24,880 nt of DNA from JBDTSW01 sp051004675. Lineage in GTDB: Bacteria > Actinomycetota > Thermoleophilia > Solirubrobacterales > 70-9. Made by a program: the position numbers and the translations under genes. This document shows, piece after piece, positions 1 through 6,858 of the stretch. Under the pieces are notes generated by a model. The model was not told where the DNA came from, did not search any database, and saw only the letters and a program-made list of their open reading frames with translations. The first letter of the stretch is position 1. The number at the start of each line of letters is the position of its first letter. The stretch lies in NCBI GenBank assembly GCA_051004675.1, contig JBPCKC010000064.1:1-24880 (forward strand), in the 5' to 3' direction.

Positions 1-539
1 GGCTCGAGCCCGGCGAGGGCACGTCGCGCACCCACGAGGCCGAGGGGGCGGGTCACGACCCGGAATCCGACGCCCCGCGTCCTCAACTCACCGGCGAGGA
101 GAGCGAGGAGGCTGCGGTTGGGTGGCACGTCGGCGCGCACCGCCGCCGCGGCGACCGGAAGGCGATCGTCGTCGAGCGCTTCACGCCACTGAGATGCGGG
201 CAGGTGGGCCACCGCCGGCCCGCCCGCGGCGGCCACCAGCCCGGCGAGGCGCTCGCGCCACCCGTCCTCGACGGCGAGCCCGGCCCAGCAGACCCTCCCG
301 CGCGCGGCCGCCCGGATCCCGTCGAGCCGGGCGAGCCTGCCCTCCACAGCCCGAGCCGAGGCGGAGGAGAGCAGCGTGGGGCGACGCTGAGGCGCCCCGC
401 CCACCTCGGCGAGGACGACCCCCGGGCGGCCGGGCGTCTGGCCCGCGGAGGCCGTCGCGACCGCCAGCGCAGCCGCGGCCGCGAGCCCGTCGCCCGGGCT
501 CCCGACGTCGGTGACGATCACGAGGCCGGGCGCACCCAT
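1..539 (-). CDS. Partial unknown protein of the TadE-like gene cluster (3' end outside window)
   Basis: The minus-strand frame opens with ATG at 539 and stays open for 179 codons to the left edge, so the C-terminus is missing. It begins MGAPGLVIVTDVGSPGDGLA and is rich in Ala, Gly and Arg. I see no Walker A motif, signal peptide or convincing membrane span. The N-terminal hydrophobic strand followed by a GSPGDG turn resembles the first beta-alpha unit of a Rossmann-like fold, but that is only an impression. The start lies 22 bases inside the end of the upstream TadE-like gene, so translational coupling is likely, and the context suggests a pilus-assembly or secretion role. I do not recognise the family. 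Codon use (GC-rich third positions) is that of a real gene. Confidence 0.6.
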   Translation of the reverse strand, partial: MGAPGLVIVTDVGSPGDGLAAAAALAVATASAGQTPGRPGVVLAEVGGAPQRRPTLLSSASARAVEGRLARLDGIRAAARGRVCWAGLAVEDGWRERLAGLVAAAGGPAVAHLPASQWREALDDDRLPVAAAAVRADVPPNRSLLALLAGELRTRGVGFRVVTRPLGLVGARRALAGLE

Positions 540-865
540 GCCGAGTCGCTCACCGATAGGGCGCCACCCAGCCCGCCGATGATCGCCGGCGGGCTGACCG
601 TCACGTCCAGGCGACCGCCGCTGACCCGCGTCTGGACGCGCTCGCGGGTCCATCCCGGCAGCGACGCGCGCACGGCGGGCCGCGCGGGCTCGCCGGCCGC
701 CAGGGCGGCGGCGCCGGCCTCGGCGGCCCCGCCGGCGAGCGTCGCCGCGTAGCCGACCGCGAGCAGCTGGAGGGCGATCAGCCCGGCGAGGATGAACGCC
801 GGGATGCCGGCGAGCACCTCAACCGCGGCCTGCCCGGCCTGGTTCTTGACCCGCAACTCACCCAC
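518..865 (-). CDS. TadE-like pseudopilin / pilus assembly protein (second copy)
   Basis: A 115-residue product read from a GTG at 865; TTG at 856 is the alternative. After a short basic N-terminus it carries GQAAVEVLAGIP at about residues 11-22, the TadE/TadG-type prepilin-like junction (G-Q-A-x-V-E), followed by one membrane helix at about 18-40. The remainder is an Ala/Gly-rich extracytoplasmic domain ending with a small beta-rich stretch (RVQTRVSGGRLDVTVSPP). TadE-family proteins are minor pseudopilins or membrane organisers of Tad/Flp pili. It overlaps the preceding TadE-like gene by 8 bases and the following gene by 22 bases, so the three are probably co-translated. No Flp major pilin or TadA ATPase is visible, so whether a full pilus is made cannot be judged from this window. 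Confidence 0.72.
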   Translation of the reverse strand: MGELRVKNQAGQAAVEVLAGIPAFILAGLIALQLLAVGYAATLAGGAAEAGAAALAAGEPARPAVRASLPGWTRERVQTRVSGGRLDVTVSPPAIIGGLGGALSVSDSAWVRPAS

Positions 866-1232
866 CCGGGCCGTCCACGTCGAAGGCCGCGCGGGCGCTG
901 AGCGGCACCGAGCGGACGCCCGGGAGCAGCGACGGAGCCCGGACGCGCACCCGCAGCGGCGATCCGGTGGCGCGAAACCCCCGGCGAAAGGCCTCGGGCA
1001 CGGCGCTTCGGGCCGCGCGCCGCTCGTCGCCGCCGACGTACTCCGCGCGGGCCCCGGCCCGCGCGGCGTTGGCGCCGGCCCAAAGGCCATAGCCGATGAT
1101 CGCGAGCTGCAGCGCGAGGAGCGTCAGCAGGGCGAGGACCGGGAGGATGGCGACCAGCTCGACCGAGGCCTGGCCCCGGTCATCTCGACGGCGTGGGGGC
1201 ACGCGCTGAGCCTGCCCACGTCGGGCGCTCAC
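858..1232 (-). CDS. TadE-like pseudopilin / pilus assembly protein (first copy)
   Basis: A 124-residue protein starting at GTG 1232. The basic N-terminus (about 18 residues with several Arg) precedes RGQASVELVAILPVL at 19-33, the classic TadE-like motif (G-Q-A-S-V-E). A single membrane helix spans about 25-47, then comes a small extracytoplasmic domain. Tad pseudopilins are inserted through this helix and can be processed near the G-Q-A-x-V-E junction. The stop overlaps the GTG of the next TadE-like gene (858-865). The two copies share domain architecture but little sequence, so they look like a heteromeric TadE/TadF-style pair rather than a recent duplication. It lies 34 bases downstream of a four-TM protein gene on the same strand. 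Confidence 0.8.
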   Translation of the reverse strand: MSARRGQAQRVPPRRRDDRGQASVELVAILPVLALLTLLALQLAIIGYGLWAGANAARAGARAEYVGGDERRAARSAVPEAFRRGFRATGSPLRVRVRAPSLLPGVRSVPLSARAAFDVDGPGG

Positions 1233-1266
1233 GTGGCGCGCTGATTGTGCCGTCAGTGTGCCGCGA

Positions 1267-1617
1267 TCAGTACGTCTGTGATTCGACGTAGAGCCGCCAG
1301 ACGGCCACGCAGGCCATGGCGAGCAACCCGATCCAGATCAGAGCGCCGAGGCCCGTGTCGAGCAGCTCGTCCGCACCGGCGATCATCAGCACGATCAGCC
1401 CCACGGCGCCGGCGAGAATGCCCCGGTCGCGGTCGCTGAGGGCGGAGATCGAGAGCTGCTGCGAGCGGTAGAGCTGGTACCCGGCCAAGCCGATCACGAC
1501 CATGAACGCGATCGAGATCGCGGTCAGCACGGCCTCGGCCGCGTTTCCGCCCCCCGGCACCGCCGCCACCACCAGGGCGAGCGCCATCACGATCGCGATG
1601 TTTCGCAGGTGCCTCAC
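1267..1617 (-). CDS. Small four-helix membrane protein, unknown function
   Basis: A 116-residue protein starting at GTG 1617. The start overlaps the stop of the upstream small membrane gene in a GTGA arrangement, which decides the start. Four hydrophobic stretches are visible: about 7-22, 30-50, 66-84 and 89-110. Basic or polar loops separate them (YRSQQLSISALSDRDRG between helices 2 and 3). There are no recognisable catalytic residues. It sits in the run between the phosphate permease and the TadE-like genes, so it could belong to either function. I do not recognise the family; an integral-membrane accessory role is an inference from topology and context. Confidence 0.62.
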   Translation of the reverse strand: MRHLRNIAIVMALALVVAAVPGGGNAAEAVLTAISIAFMVVIGLAGYQLYRSQQLSISALSDRDRGILAGAVGLIVLMIAGADELLDTGLGALIWIGLLAMACVAVWRLYVESQTY

Positions 1618-1853
1618 TTCGCCGTCATGACGATGATGCCAGCCACGATCGCCGCGGTGAACGCAGCCCCCGAGACGACCCCCACGGCCCCGTAGAAGAG
1701 GGCTGCCGCCGTGCGCCCCTCCCGGCCCAGCTGCGAGAAGCGCGCCGCGCCGTAGATCGCCACCGAGAAAACGATCGTGATCCCGACGCCCGAGACGACC
1801 GCCGCGACCACGGTCTCGGCCAGGGCCCGGGTGTCGATGAACGCCGCGAGCAT
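1614..1853 (-). CDS. Small two-helix membrane protein following the PiT gene
   Basis: A 79-residue protein. I chose ATG 1853, ten bases after the PiT stop (1864), because earlier in-frame starts would lie inside the PiT gene; a GATGAGG sequence stands about 8 bases ahead. Two hydrophobic helices (about 11-34 and 48-74) are joined by a charged loop with Arg/Gln/Glu (RFSQLGREGRT), and the protein ends IIVMTAK. The short spacing to PiT and the 4-base overlap with the next gene point to one transcript. From memory, small proteins ending in a similar IIVMT-K tail accompany phosphate permeases in related actinobacteria, which would make it a transporter accessory subunit, but that recollection is untested here. 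Confidence 0.6.
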   Translation of the reverse strand: MLAAFIDTRALAETVVAAVVSGVGITIVFSVAIYGAARFSQLGREGRTAAALFYGAVGVVSGAAFTAAIVAGIIVMTAK

Positions 1854-1863
1854 CAGATGCGCC

Positions 1864-2961
1864 TCATCCCATCCCCGGCGCGGGCTTCCGAACGCGCCGA
1901 GCCAAGAACACCGCGAGCGCGGCAAGGCAGAGCACGCCGACGATCACCGGGCCAACCGCGCCGGTCCCGAAGATCCGGGTGAACCCGTAGGTGAGGGCCC
2001 CGATGCCCGCGGCCATCGGGAACGTGAGCAGCCAGGCCGTGACGATGTTGCCGGCGACGCCCCACCGGACGGCCGAGACGCGCTTGCCCGCGCCGGCGCC
2101 CATCACGCCGCCGGAGATGACCTGCGTGGTCGACAGCGGGAAGCCGTAGTGCGAGGAGGCGAGGATCACCGCGGCGCCAGCCCCCTGCGCCGAGAACCCT
2201 TGGGCCGAGTCCATCTTGATGATCCGGGTGCCCATCGTCTTGAGGATCCGCCAGCCGCCCATGTAGGTCCCGAGGGCGATTGCGGCGGCCGCCGAGACCA
2301 CCACCCACGTGGGCGGGTCGGCGCCCTCGGCCAGGCTGCCGTTGGCGATCAGCGCGAGGGCGATGACCCCCATCGTCTTCTGAGCGTCGTTCGTGCCGTG
2401 GGCGAGCGCCAGCATCCCGCCGGAGACGATCTGCCCGAGCTTGAACCCGCGCGTGACCGGGCCCGGCCGCTGGCCGCCGACCACGCGGTAGCAGATCACG
2501 ATCCCGACGGCCCCCACGAGGAAGGCGACGGTCGGGGCGATCAGCGCCGGGATCAGCACCTTGCCGAGGATCCCTTCGCCCAGCACGGCGTCGAAGCCCA
2601 CGGCCGCGCTCACCGAGCCCACCACGCCGCCGATCAACGCGTGCGAGGAGCTGGAGGGCAACCCGAAGTACCAGGTAATGAGGTTCCACGTGATCGCCCC
2701 GATGAGCCCGGCGAAGATCACGAGCGGCGTGATCGCGCCGGCGTCCACCACGTCGGAGGCGATCGTCGCGGCCACCTCCAGCGAGATGAACGCGCCCACG
2801 AAGTTCAGCACCGCGGCGAAGCCCACCGCCACACGCGGCGCCATCGCCCGGGTGGAGATCGACGTGGCGACGACGTTGGCCGTGTCGTGGAACCCGTTCG
2901 TGAAGTCGAACGCCAGCGCCGTGGCGACGACGATGTAGAGGATCAGGTCCTGCTCGGTCAG
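1864..2961 (-). CDS. pit: PiT-family inorganic phosphate permease, probable CTG start
   Basis: Low-affinity phosphate (metal-phosphate) cation symporter of the inner membrane. The two inverted PiT repeats are intact: the first signature FDFTNGFHDTANVVATS lies at about residues 18-34, GLPSSSSHALIGG at 100-112, and the second signature ALAHGTNDAQKTMG at 185-198. A third conserved stretch, GFPLSTTQVISGGVMGAG, follows in the C-terminal half, and about ten membrane helices can be drawn. The first ATG (2844) lies after the first signature, so it cannot be the true start. Between the TAG of the DUF47 gene (2992-2994) and the signature the frame contains no ATG, GTG or TTG. CTG at 2961 (reading TEQDLILYIVVA) has GGGAG six bases ahead and gives 365 residues, a normal length. 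The gene follows DUF47, its usual partner. Readthrough of the in-frame TAG is an alternative. Confidence 0.9.
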   Translation of the reverse strand: MTEQDLILYIVVATALAFDFTNGFHDTANVVATSISTRAMAPRVAVGFAAVLNFVGAFISLEVAATIASDVVDAGAITPLVIFAGLIGAITWNLITWYFGLPSSSSHALIGGVVGSVSAAVGFDAVLGEGILGKVLIPALIAPTVAFLVGAVGIVICYRVVGGQRPGPVTRGFKLGQIVSGGMLALAHGTNDAQKTMGVIALALIANGSLAEGADPPTWVVVSAAAAIALGTYMGGWRILKTMGTRIIKMDSAQGFSAQGAGAAVILASSHYGFPLSTTQVISGGVMGAGAGKRVSAVRWGVAGNIVTAWLLTFPMAAGIGALTYGFTRIFGTGAVGPVIVGVLCLAALAVFLARRVRKPAPGMG

Positions 2962-2991
2962 GGGCTGCTCCCACCCGGTCGCCTGGGCGAC

Positions 2992-3612
2992 CTAGGCGTT
3001 CTTGATGACGATGCCTTCGATGATGTGCGCGGCGGTCTCGCACGCGTCGACCGCCCGCTCGAGCACGGTGAAGATGTCCTTCCAGCGGATCACGACCATC
3101 GGGTCGATTCCGTTGGCGAACAGCGAAGCGACCGCGTCGCGATAGAGGCGGTCTCCGTCGTTCTCCAGCCGGTGGATCTCGATCCAGTAGGCCTCGAGGT
3201 CCTTGAAGCCGCGCAGGTGCTGGAGCGCCGCCGCGAGCTGCTCGCAGCACTTGACGAGCACGTCCGCCAGCGCCAGCGACTGCTGCATGGGCGCCTCGAT
3301 CTTGTAGAGGCCGAGGAAGTCGGCGGTCTCGTCGATGTAGTCGACGATGTCGTCGAGCTGGGTGGCGAGGTTGTAGATGTCCTCGCCGTCGATCGGCGTG
3401 ACGAAGGTGGCCTGCACGCGCTGGACGATGTCGTGCGTGATCTTGTCGCCCTTCTGCTCGGCGAGGAGGATCTCGCGCTGCAGGCCTTTCTCGTCGGGCC
3501 ACTGCTCGAGCATGTCCTTGAGCAGCCCGGCCGCGCGCAGGGTGTTCTGGCCAGCCTGGTTGAAGAGGTCGAAGAAGACCTTGTCCTTGGGTACCAGTGA
3601 CGGGAGGGGCAT
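2992..3612 (-). CDS. DUF47 (PhoU-like) phosphate transport regulator
   Basis: A 206-residue, all-helical cytoplasmic protein of the DUF47/PhoU-like family, normally encoded beside PiT permeases and thought to control them. It opens MPLPSLVPKDKVFFDLFNQA, the usual DUF47 N-terminus, and contains the acidic metal-binding-type helices LATQLDDIVDYIDETADF and HRLENDGDRLYRDAV (E/DxxxD patterns as in PhoU). ATG 3612 matches the family start and lies just after the wecB stop; ATG 3642 would add ten residues and overlap wecB. It ends with TAG in the same frame as the downstream PiT gene, 30 bases before PiT's likely CTG. Function is inferred from family and neighbour. Confidence 0.88.
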   Translation of the reverse strand: MPLPSLVPKDKVFFDLFNQAGQNTLRAAGLLKDMLEQWPDEKGLQREILLAEQKGDKITHDIVQRVQATFVTPIDGEDIYNLATQLDDIVDYIDETADFLGLYKIEAPMQQSLALADVLVKCCEQLAAALQHLRGFKDLEAYWIEIHRLENDGDRLYRDAVASLFANGIDPMVVIRWKDIFTVLERAVDACETAAHIIEGIVIKNA

Positions 3613-3622
3613 CGCGGCCAAG

Positions 3623-4684
3623 CTACCAATTTGCGAGGACATCGGCGATCCGCGAAGCCGCATGTCCATCCCATTTCTCCGGCGGTTGCGGGGATTGCCT
3701 GCCGCGCCCGGCGAGCAGCGCCGGGATCTCCCGGATCCTGGCCGGGTCGAGCCCGAGCAGCGTGTTCGTGCCGGCGCGGACCGTGACGGGGCGCTCAGTG
3801 TTGTCGCGCAGGGTGAAGCACGGGACACCAAGGAAGGTCGTCTCCTCCTGGATCCCGCCGGAGTCCGTGAGCACGGCCGCGGCGTTGGCCTCCAGCGAGA
3901 GGAAGTCGAGATACCCCACGGGCTCGACGAGGCTGATCCCCGCCGGCGGGGCGGCGCCCATCATCTTCCGCGTGCGCGGGTGGACCGGGAAGACGACCTG
4001 CATCTCGCCGGCGACCTTCGCGAGCGCCGCGGTGGCATCGTGAAGGAGCGGCGTGTCCACGAGCGCCGGGCGGTGGAGCGTGACGAGCAGGTACTCGCCG
4101 GGGGTCGCGCCGAGGCGCCCGGCCGCGGCCCGGTCGGTGAAGCGCTCGCGCAGGGCCACGAGCGTGTCGATCATCGTGTTGCCCACGAAGTGCGTGCGCT
4201 CGCGCGCAACGCCCTCCGCCTCCAGGTTCTCGATCGCCTCGGGCGAGTGCAGGAAGAGCAGCTCGCAGAGGTGGTCGGCGACGACCCGGTTGATCTCCTC
4301 GGGCATGTCGCGGTCGAAGCTGCGAAGGCCGGATTCGACGTGGCCGACGGGGATCCCCAGGCGCCGGGCGCACAGCGCGGCCGCGAGGGTCGAGTTGACG
4401 TCTCCGGGGACGAGCACCAGGTCGGGGCGCTCGATCTCGAGGACCGGCTCGAGGCGCTCCAGCACACGCGCGGTCTGCTCGGAGTGCGAGCCCGACCCCA
4501 CCCCCAGCATGTGGTCGGGCTCGGGCACGCGGAGCTCCTCGAAGAACACGTCCGACATGGCGCGGTCGTAGTGCTGGCCCGTGTGGACGACCACGTTCTC
4601 GTCGCCGCGATCGCGCATTGCGGCGATGACCGGGGCCATCTTTACGAAGTTCGGCCGCGTGCCGAGGACGTGGACGATGCGCAT
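3623..4684 (-). CDS. wecB: UDP-N-acetylglucosamine 2-epimerase (non-hydrolysing)
   Basis: Cytoplasmic enzyme interconverting UDP-GlcNAc and UDP-ManNAc for cell-surface polysaccharides. The 353 residues match the family length, and the GT-B-like fold motifs appear in order: GTRPNFVKMAP (8-18), HTGQHYD (34-40), VPGDVNST with Asp95 (92-99), HVESGLRSFDRDMPEE with Glu117 (115-130), HR (204-205), VFPVHPRTRK with His235 (231-240), DSGGIQEE (274-281) and NTERPVTVRAGTN (295-307). These include the acidic and His catalytic residues and the UDP-binding Glu/Arg set. ATG 4684 is preceded by TAGTCT and six bases, a near-leaderless promoter. It is the first gene of the run continuing into DUF47 and PiT, an unusual partner for phosphate transport. 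Confidence 0.93.
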   Translation of the reverse strand: MRIVHVLGTRPNFVKMAPVIAAMRDRGDENVVVHTGQHYDRAMSDVFFEELRVPEPDHMLGVGSGSHSEQTARVLERLEPVLEIERPDLVLVPGDVNSTLAAALCARRLGIPVGHVESGLRSFDRDMPEEINRVVADHLCELLFLHSPEAIENLEAEGVARERTHFVGNTMIDTLVALRERFTDRAAAGRLGATPGEYLLVTLHRPALVDTPLLHDATAALAKVAGEMQVVFPVHPRTRKMMGAAPPAGISLVEPVGYLDFLSLEANAAAVLTDSGGIQEETTFLGVPCFTLRDNTERPVTVRAGTNTLLGLDPARIREIPALLAGRGRQSPQPPEKWDGHAASRIADVLANW

Positions 4685-4690
4685 GGCGAC

Positions 4691-4696
4691 AGACTA
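4691..4696 (-). promoter_or_regulatory. Probable -10 box (TAGTCT) of wecB, near-leaderless
   Basis: On the minus strand TAGTCT stands six bases (GTCGCC) before the wecB ATG at 4684, so transcription would begin at or next to the start codon. No good -35 hexamer or Shine-Dalgarno sequence is visible. The 40-base gap to the upstream dehydratase gene also holds a CCCGGG-containing inverted repeat but no T-run. Confidence 0.45.
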
Positions 4697-4724
4697 GGGA
4701 GGCCCGGGATAAGCCTGCCCGGCG

Positions 4725-5009
4725 CTAGGAACGGAGGCCGTCGATGCGGCCGGCCAGCTCAAAGTCGGCTGCCGTCAGCCCGCCCGCGGAGTGGTTCGTG
4801 ATCGAGACCTTGACCGTGTCCCAGGAGACCTCGAGGTCGGGGTGATGGCCCATGTCCTCGGCGGGCTCGACGACGGCGCCCACGAACCTCACCGAGCCGA
4901 CGAAGTCCTCGTTGGAGAACTCCTTGACGATCGTCTCGCCCTCGCGCGACCACCCGTCGAGCGCGCCGAGGCGCTCGGCGATCTCCTCGTCGCTCAGCAG
5001 ATCGGCCAT
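4725..5009 (-). CDS. Pterin-4a-carbinolamine dehydratase
   Basis: A 94-residue cytoplasmic enzyme of the PCD/DCoH family, which dehydrates 4a-hydroxytetrahydropterin formed by aromatic amino acid hydroxylases, or acts as a molybdopterin/pterin-related accessory in bacteria lacking them. The signature is complete: EDMGHHPDLEVSWDTVKVSI at 51-70 with His55, His56 and Pro57, Trp63, His73 (TNHSAGGLT) and Asp82. Length is typical of bacterial members. No aromatic hydroxylase lies in the window, so the physiological substrate is open. ATG 5009 faces the BtuF-like gene across 22 bases, and TAGGCT lies six bases ahead of the ATG with no Shine-Dalgarno, suggesting a leaderless message. Confidence 0.93.
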   Translation of the reverse strand: MADLLSDEEIAERLGALDGWSREGETIVKEFSNEDFVGSVRFVGAVVEPAEDMGHHPDLEVSWDTVKVSITNHSAGGLTAADFELAGRIDGLRS

Positions 5010-5031
5010 GGGCTGAGCCTATTCTGATCGC
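5010..5031. promoter_or_regulatory. Compact divergent promoter with overlapping -10 boxes
   Basis: The 22 bases between two divergent start codons hold a -10-like hexamer for each side. TAGGCT on the minus strand (5016-5021) is six bases before the dehydratase ATG. TATTCT on the plus strand (5020-5025) is six bases before the GTG of the BtuF-like gene. The two boxes share bases 5020-5021. Neither side has room for a Shine-Dalgarno, so both messages are predicted leaderless and the two promoters should exclude each other. Confidence 0.5.
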
Positions 5032-5937
5032 GTGCGCATCGCCAGCCTCGTCCCCTCCGCGACCGAGATCCTCTTCGAGCTCGGACTTGGCGAGAACGTG
5101 GTCGCCGTCACCCACGAATGCGACCACCCGGCCGCGGCCAGGCGGCTGCCGCGCCTCACGGCGAGCGTGATCGGGGACGGCCTGCCGCCGGGCGAGATCG
5201 ACGCGCGGGTACGGGAGGTGACCGCTCGCGGAGAGGCGCTCTACACCCTCGACGAGTCGGTGCTGGCGGAGCTCGAGCCGACCCTCATAGTCACCCAGGC
5301 GCTCTGCGCCGTATGCGCGGTCTCCTACGACGACGTGCGCGCTGTCGCCGCTCGCCTGCCGTCCCGGCCGGAGGTGATCTCGCTCGACCCGCGGACGCTT
5401 CGCGAGGTGGCGGGCGACATCGACCGGGTGGCCGCGGCCGCCGGCGAGCCGACCCGCGCGCAGCCCGTGCGCGAGCGGCTCGAGCGCCGGATCGAGCGGG
5501 TCCGCTCGGCGGTCGCCGGAGCAGATCATCCGCGGGCGGCCGCGCTCGAGTGGCTCGACCCGCCGTTCGCCGGCGGCCACTGGGTGCCGGAGATGGTCGC
5601 TGCCGCCGGCGGCGAGGACGTCCTCGGGCGCCCGGGCGTCAAGTCCCGAACCGTCACCTGGGCGCAGGTCGCCGCAGCGCACCCCGACGTGGCCGTCGTC
5701 ATGCCCTGCGGGCTCTACGCCCACGAGGCGGCCGAGCAGGCCGTTGCGCACCGCGGCGCTCTCGATGCGGCCGGCGCCGGCCGCATCGTCGCGGTCGATG
5801 CCGCATCGTCCTTCTCGCGTCCCGGGCCGCGCCTGGTGGACGGGATCGAGCTGCTGGCCCATCTCCTCCATCCGAGGCGCGTGGATGCCCCCGGCTCGCT
5901 TGCGTGGCGCGAGCTCGGCGCGGATCACGCGCTTTGA
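5032..5937 (+). CDS. Cobalamin/iron-siderophore-type substrate-binding protein (BtuF-like), no signal peptide
   Basis: A 301-residue protein of the periplasmic-binding (helical backbone metal receptor) fold used for vitamin B12 and ferric siderophores. The N-terminus MRIASLVPSATEILFELGLG is the classic BtuF start of the mature domain, followed by VAVTHECDHP (25-33). The C-terminal lobe contains WVPEMVAAAGGEDVLG and a HPDVAVVMPCG-like strand. There is no signal peptide or lipobox, so unlike true BtuF it is predicted cytoplasmic. Such signal-less homologues are annotated as cobalamin-binding proteins in many genomes. No BtuC/BtuD permease genes are adjacent. Start: GTG 5032, eight bases after TATTCT begins to end, i.e. 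six bases downstream of that box. It converges with the rhomboid gene, with only three bases between stops. Confidence 0.8.
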   Translation: MRIASLVPSATEILFELGLGENVVAVTHECDHPAAARRLPRLTASVIGDGLPPGEIDARVREVTARGEALYTLDESVLAELEPTLIVTQALCAVCAVSYDDVRAVAARLPSRPEVISLDPRTLREVAGDIDRVAAAAGEPTRAQPVRERLERRIERVRSAVAGADHPRAAALEWLDPPFAGGHWVPEMVAAAGGEDVLGRPGVKSRTVTWAQVAAAHPDVAVVMPCGLYAHEAAEQAVAHRGALDAAGAGRIVAVDAASSFSRPGPRLVDGIELLAHLLHPRRVDAPGSLAWRELGADHAL

Positions 5938-5940
5938 GCG

Positions 5941-6807
5941 CTACTGAACGCCGAGACTTTGGAACTGCTCCGGCACCCCGGACGCCGCGGCGAGCAGACA
6001 CCCGACGACGGCGATGACCGCCAGGCCGGCCATCAAGCCGATCTCGATCGGAAGCCTGTTCTGAATCCGCGAGCGCTCGAACCACGCGATCAGCAGAGCC
6101 GCGAGCGCGCCGCCCACGAGGCCGCCCACGTGGCCGCCCACGCTGATGTTCGGGACGGAGAAGGTGAAGACGAGGTTGATCACGACATAGAGGCCGATCT
6201 GCGAGGCGAGGTCCTCCATCCCGCGTCGCCTGGCCATGACGAACGCCGCGGACATCAGCCCGAAGACCGCCCCGGAGGCCCCGACGGTCAGCTCGTTGGG
6301 GTCGAGGATCAGCGCGCCGCAGGCACCCGCCAGCATCGAGACCACGTAGATCGCGACGAAGCGCGCGGTACCCACCGCGGGCTCGAGCATGGATCCGAGG
6401 ATGTAGAGGGCGAACATGTTGAGGAGCAGGTGCAGCGGGCCCGCGTGCAGGAACCCGCTCGTGACGATCCGCCACCACTCGCCGCCGACGTCGATGGCGA
6501 AGGCGTTGAGGCCTCCGTCCTGGATCAGCGAGCCGCCACCGCCGATGGACGCCGCGCCCGAGCCCCCGGCGAGGACCTCCCCGAGGAAGGCGACCGCGTT
6601 CAGCCCGATGAGCACATAGGTGGCGGGTTCCGCGCCCTGGCCGAACCCACCGGGCGCGACCCGCCGCACCTGGGTGCGGTCGCTGGCGCACTCTGGGCAG
6701 CGCATCCCGACCGGCGTCGAGATCATGCAGTCGGGGCAGATGGGCCGCGCGCACCTGGAGCACGCGACGTTCACGTCCCGGGCGGGATGGCGGTAGCAGG
6801 AGGGCAT
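5941..6807 (-). CDS. Rhomboid family intramembrane serine protease with N-terminal zinc module
   Basis: A 288-residue membrane protein. Residues 1-42 form a B-box/zinc-ribbon-like module with Cys4, His7, Cys16, Cys19, Cys24, Cys27, Cys37 and Cys40. Then come the rhomboid elements: WWRIVTSGFLHAGPLHLLLN (111-130) with His121, His126 and Asn130, the nucleophile in GASGA (Ser178), and catalytic His226 in VGGHVGG. Six core membrane helices plus one C-terminal helix (about 254-276) can be drawn. Rhomboids cut substrate transmembrane helices near the outer membrane leaflet; the zinc module is expected on the cytoplasmic side. All catalytic residues are present, so activity is likely. ATG 6807 is near-leaderless behind TAGGCT. 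The neighbouring sigma/anti-sigma pair raises the possibility of regulated proteolysis, but a GC-rich hairpin separates the transcripts. Confidence 0.92.
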   Translation of the reverse strand: MPSCYRHPARDVNVACSRCARPICPDCMISTPVGMRCPECASDRTQVRRVAPGGFGQGAEPATYVLIGLNAVAFLGEVLAGGSGAASIGGGGSLIQDGGLNAFAIDVGGEWWRIVTSGFLHAGPLHLLLNMFALYILGSMLEPAVGTARFVAIYVVSMLAGACGALILDPNELTVGASGAVFGLMSAAFVMARRRGMEDLASQIGLYVVINLVFTFSVPNISVGGHVGGLVGGALAALLIAWFERSRIQNRLPIEIGLMAGLAVIAVVGCLLAAASGVPEQFQSLGVQ

Positions 6808-6816
6808 CGGCGCCCG

Positions 6817-6822
6817 AGCCTA
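6817..6822 (-). promoter_or_regulatory. Probable -10 box (TAGGCT) of the rhomboid gene
   Basis: TAGGCT on the minus strand lies nine bases before ATG 6807 and directly after the hairpin that ends the anti-sigma gene. The same hexamer precedes three other minus-strand genes in this window. Confidence 0.45.
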
Positions 6823-6823
6823 C

Positions 6824-6858
6824 CCGGGCCGCCGCAGCGGCCCACGGCCGCGGCCCGG
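6824..6858 (-). terminator. GC-rich hairpin after the anti-sigma gene
   Basis: A perfect 9-bp inverted repeat, CCGGGCCGC (6824-6832) and GCGGCCCGG (6850-6858), begins at the anti-sigma stop codon. A GGCC/GGCC mini-stem lies in the 17-base loop. No T-run follows, so it would be a T-less terminator or an mRNA 3'-stabilising hairpin. It insulates the sigma operon from the rhomboid gene. Confidence 0.5.

Noticed and set aside
1777..3600. 607-codon open frame on the plus strand, antisense to the phosphate-transport genes
   Set aside because: Its product is a low-complexity Arg/His/Asp/Gly string without domains and it lies opposite clear PiT and DUF47 genes; such frames are typical of GC-rich DNA.
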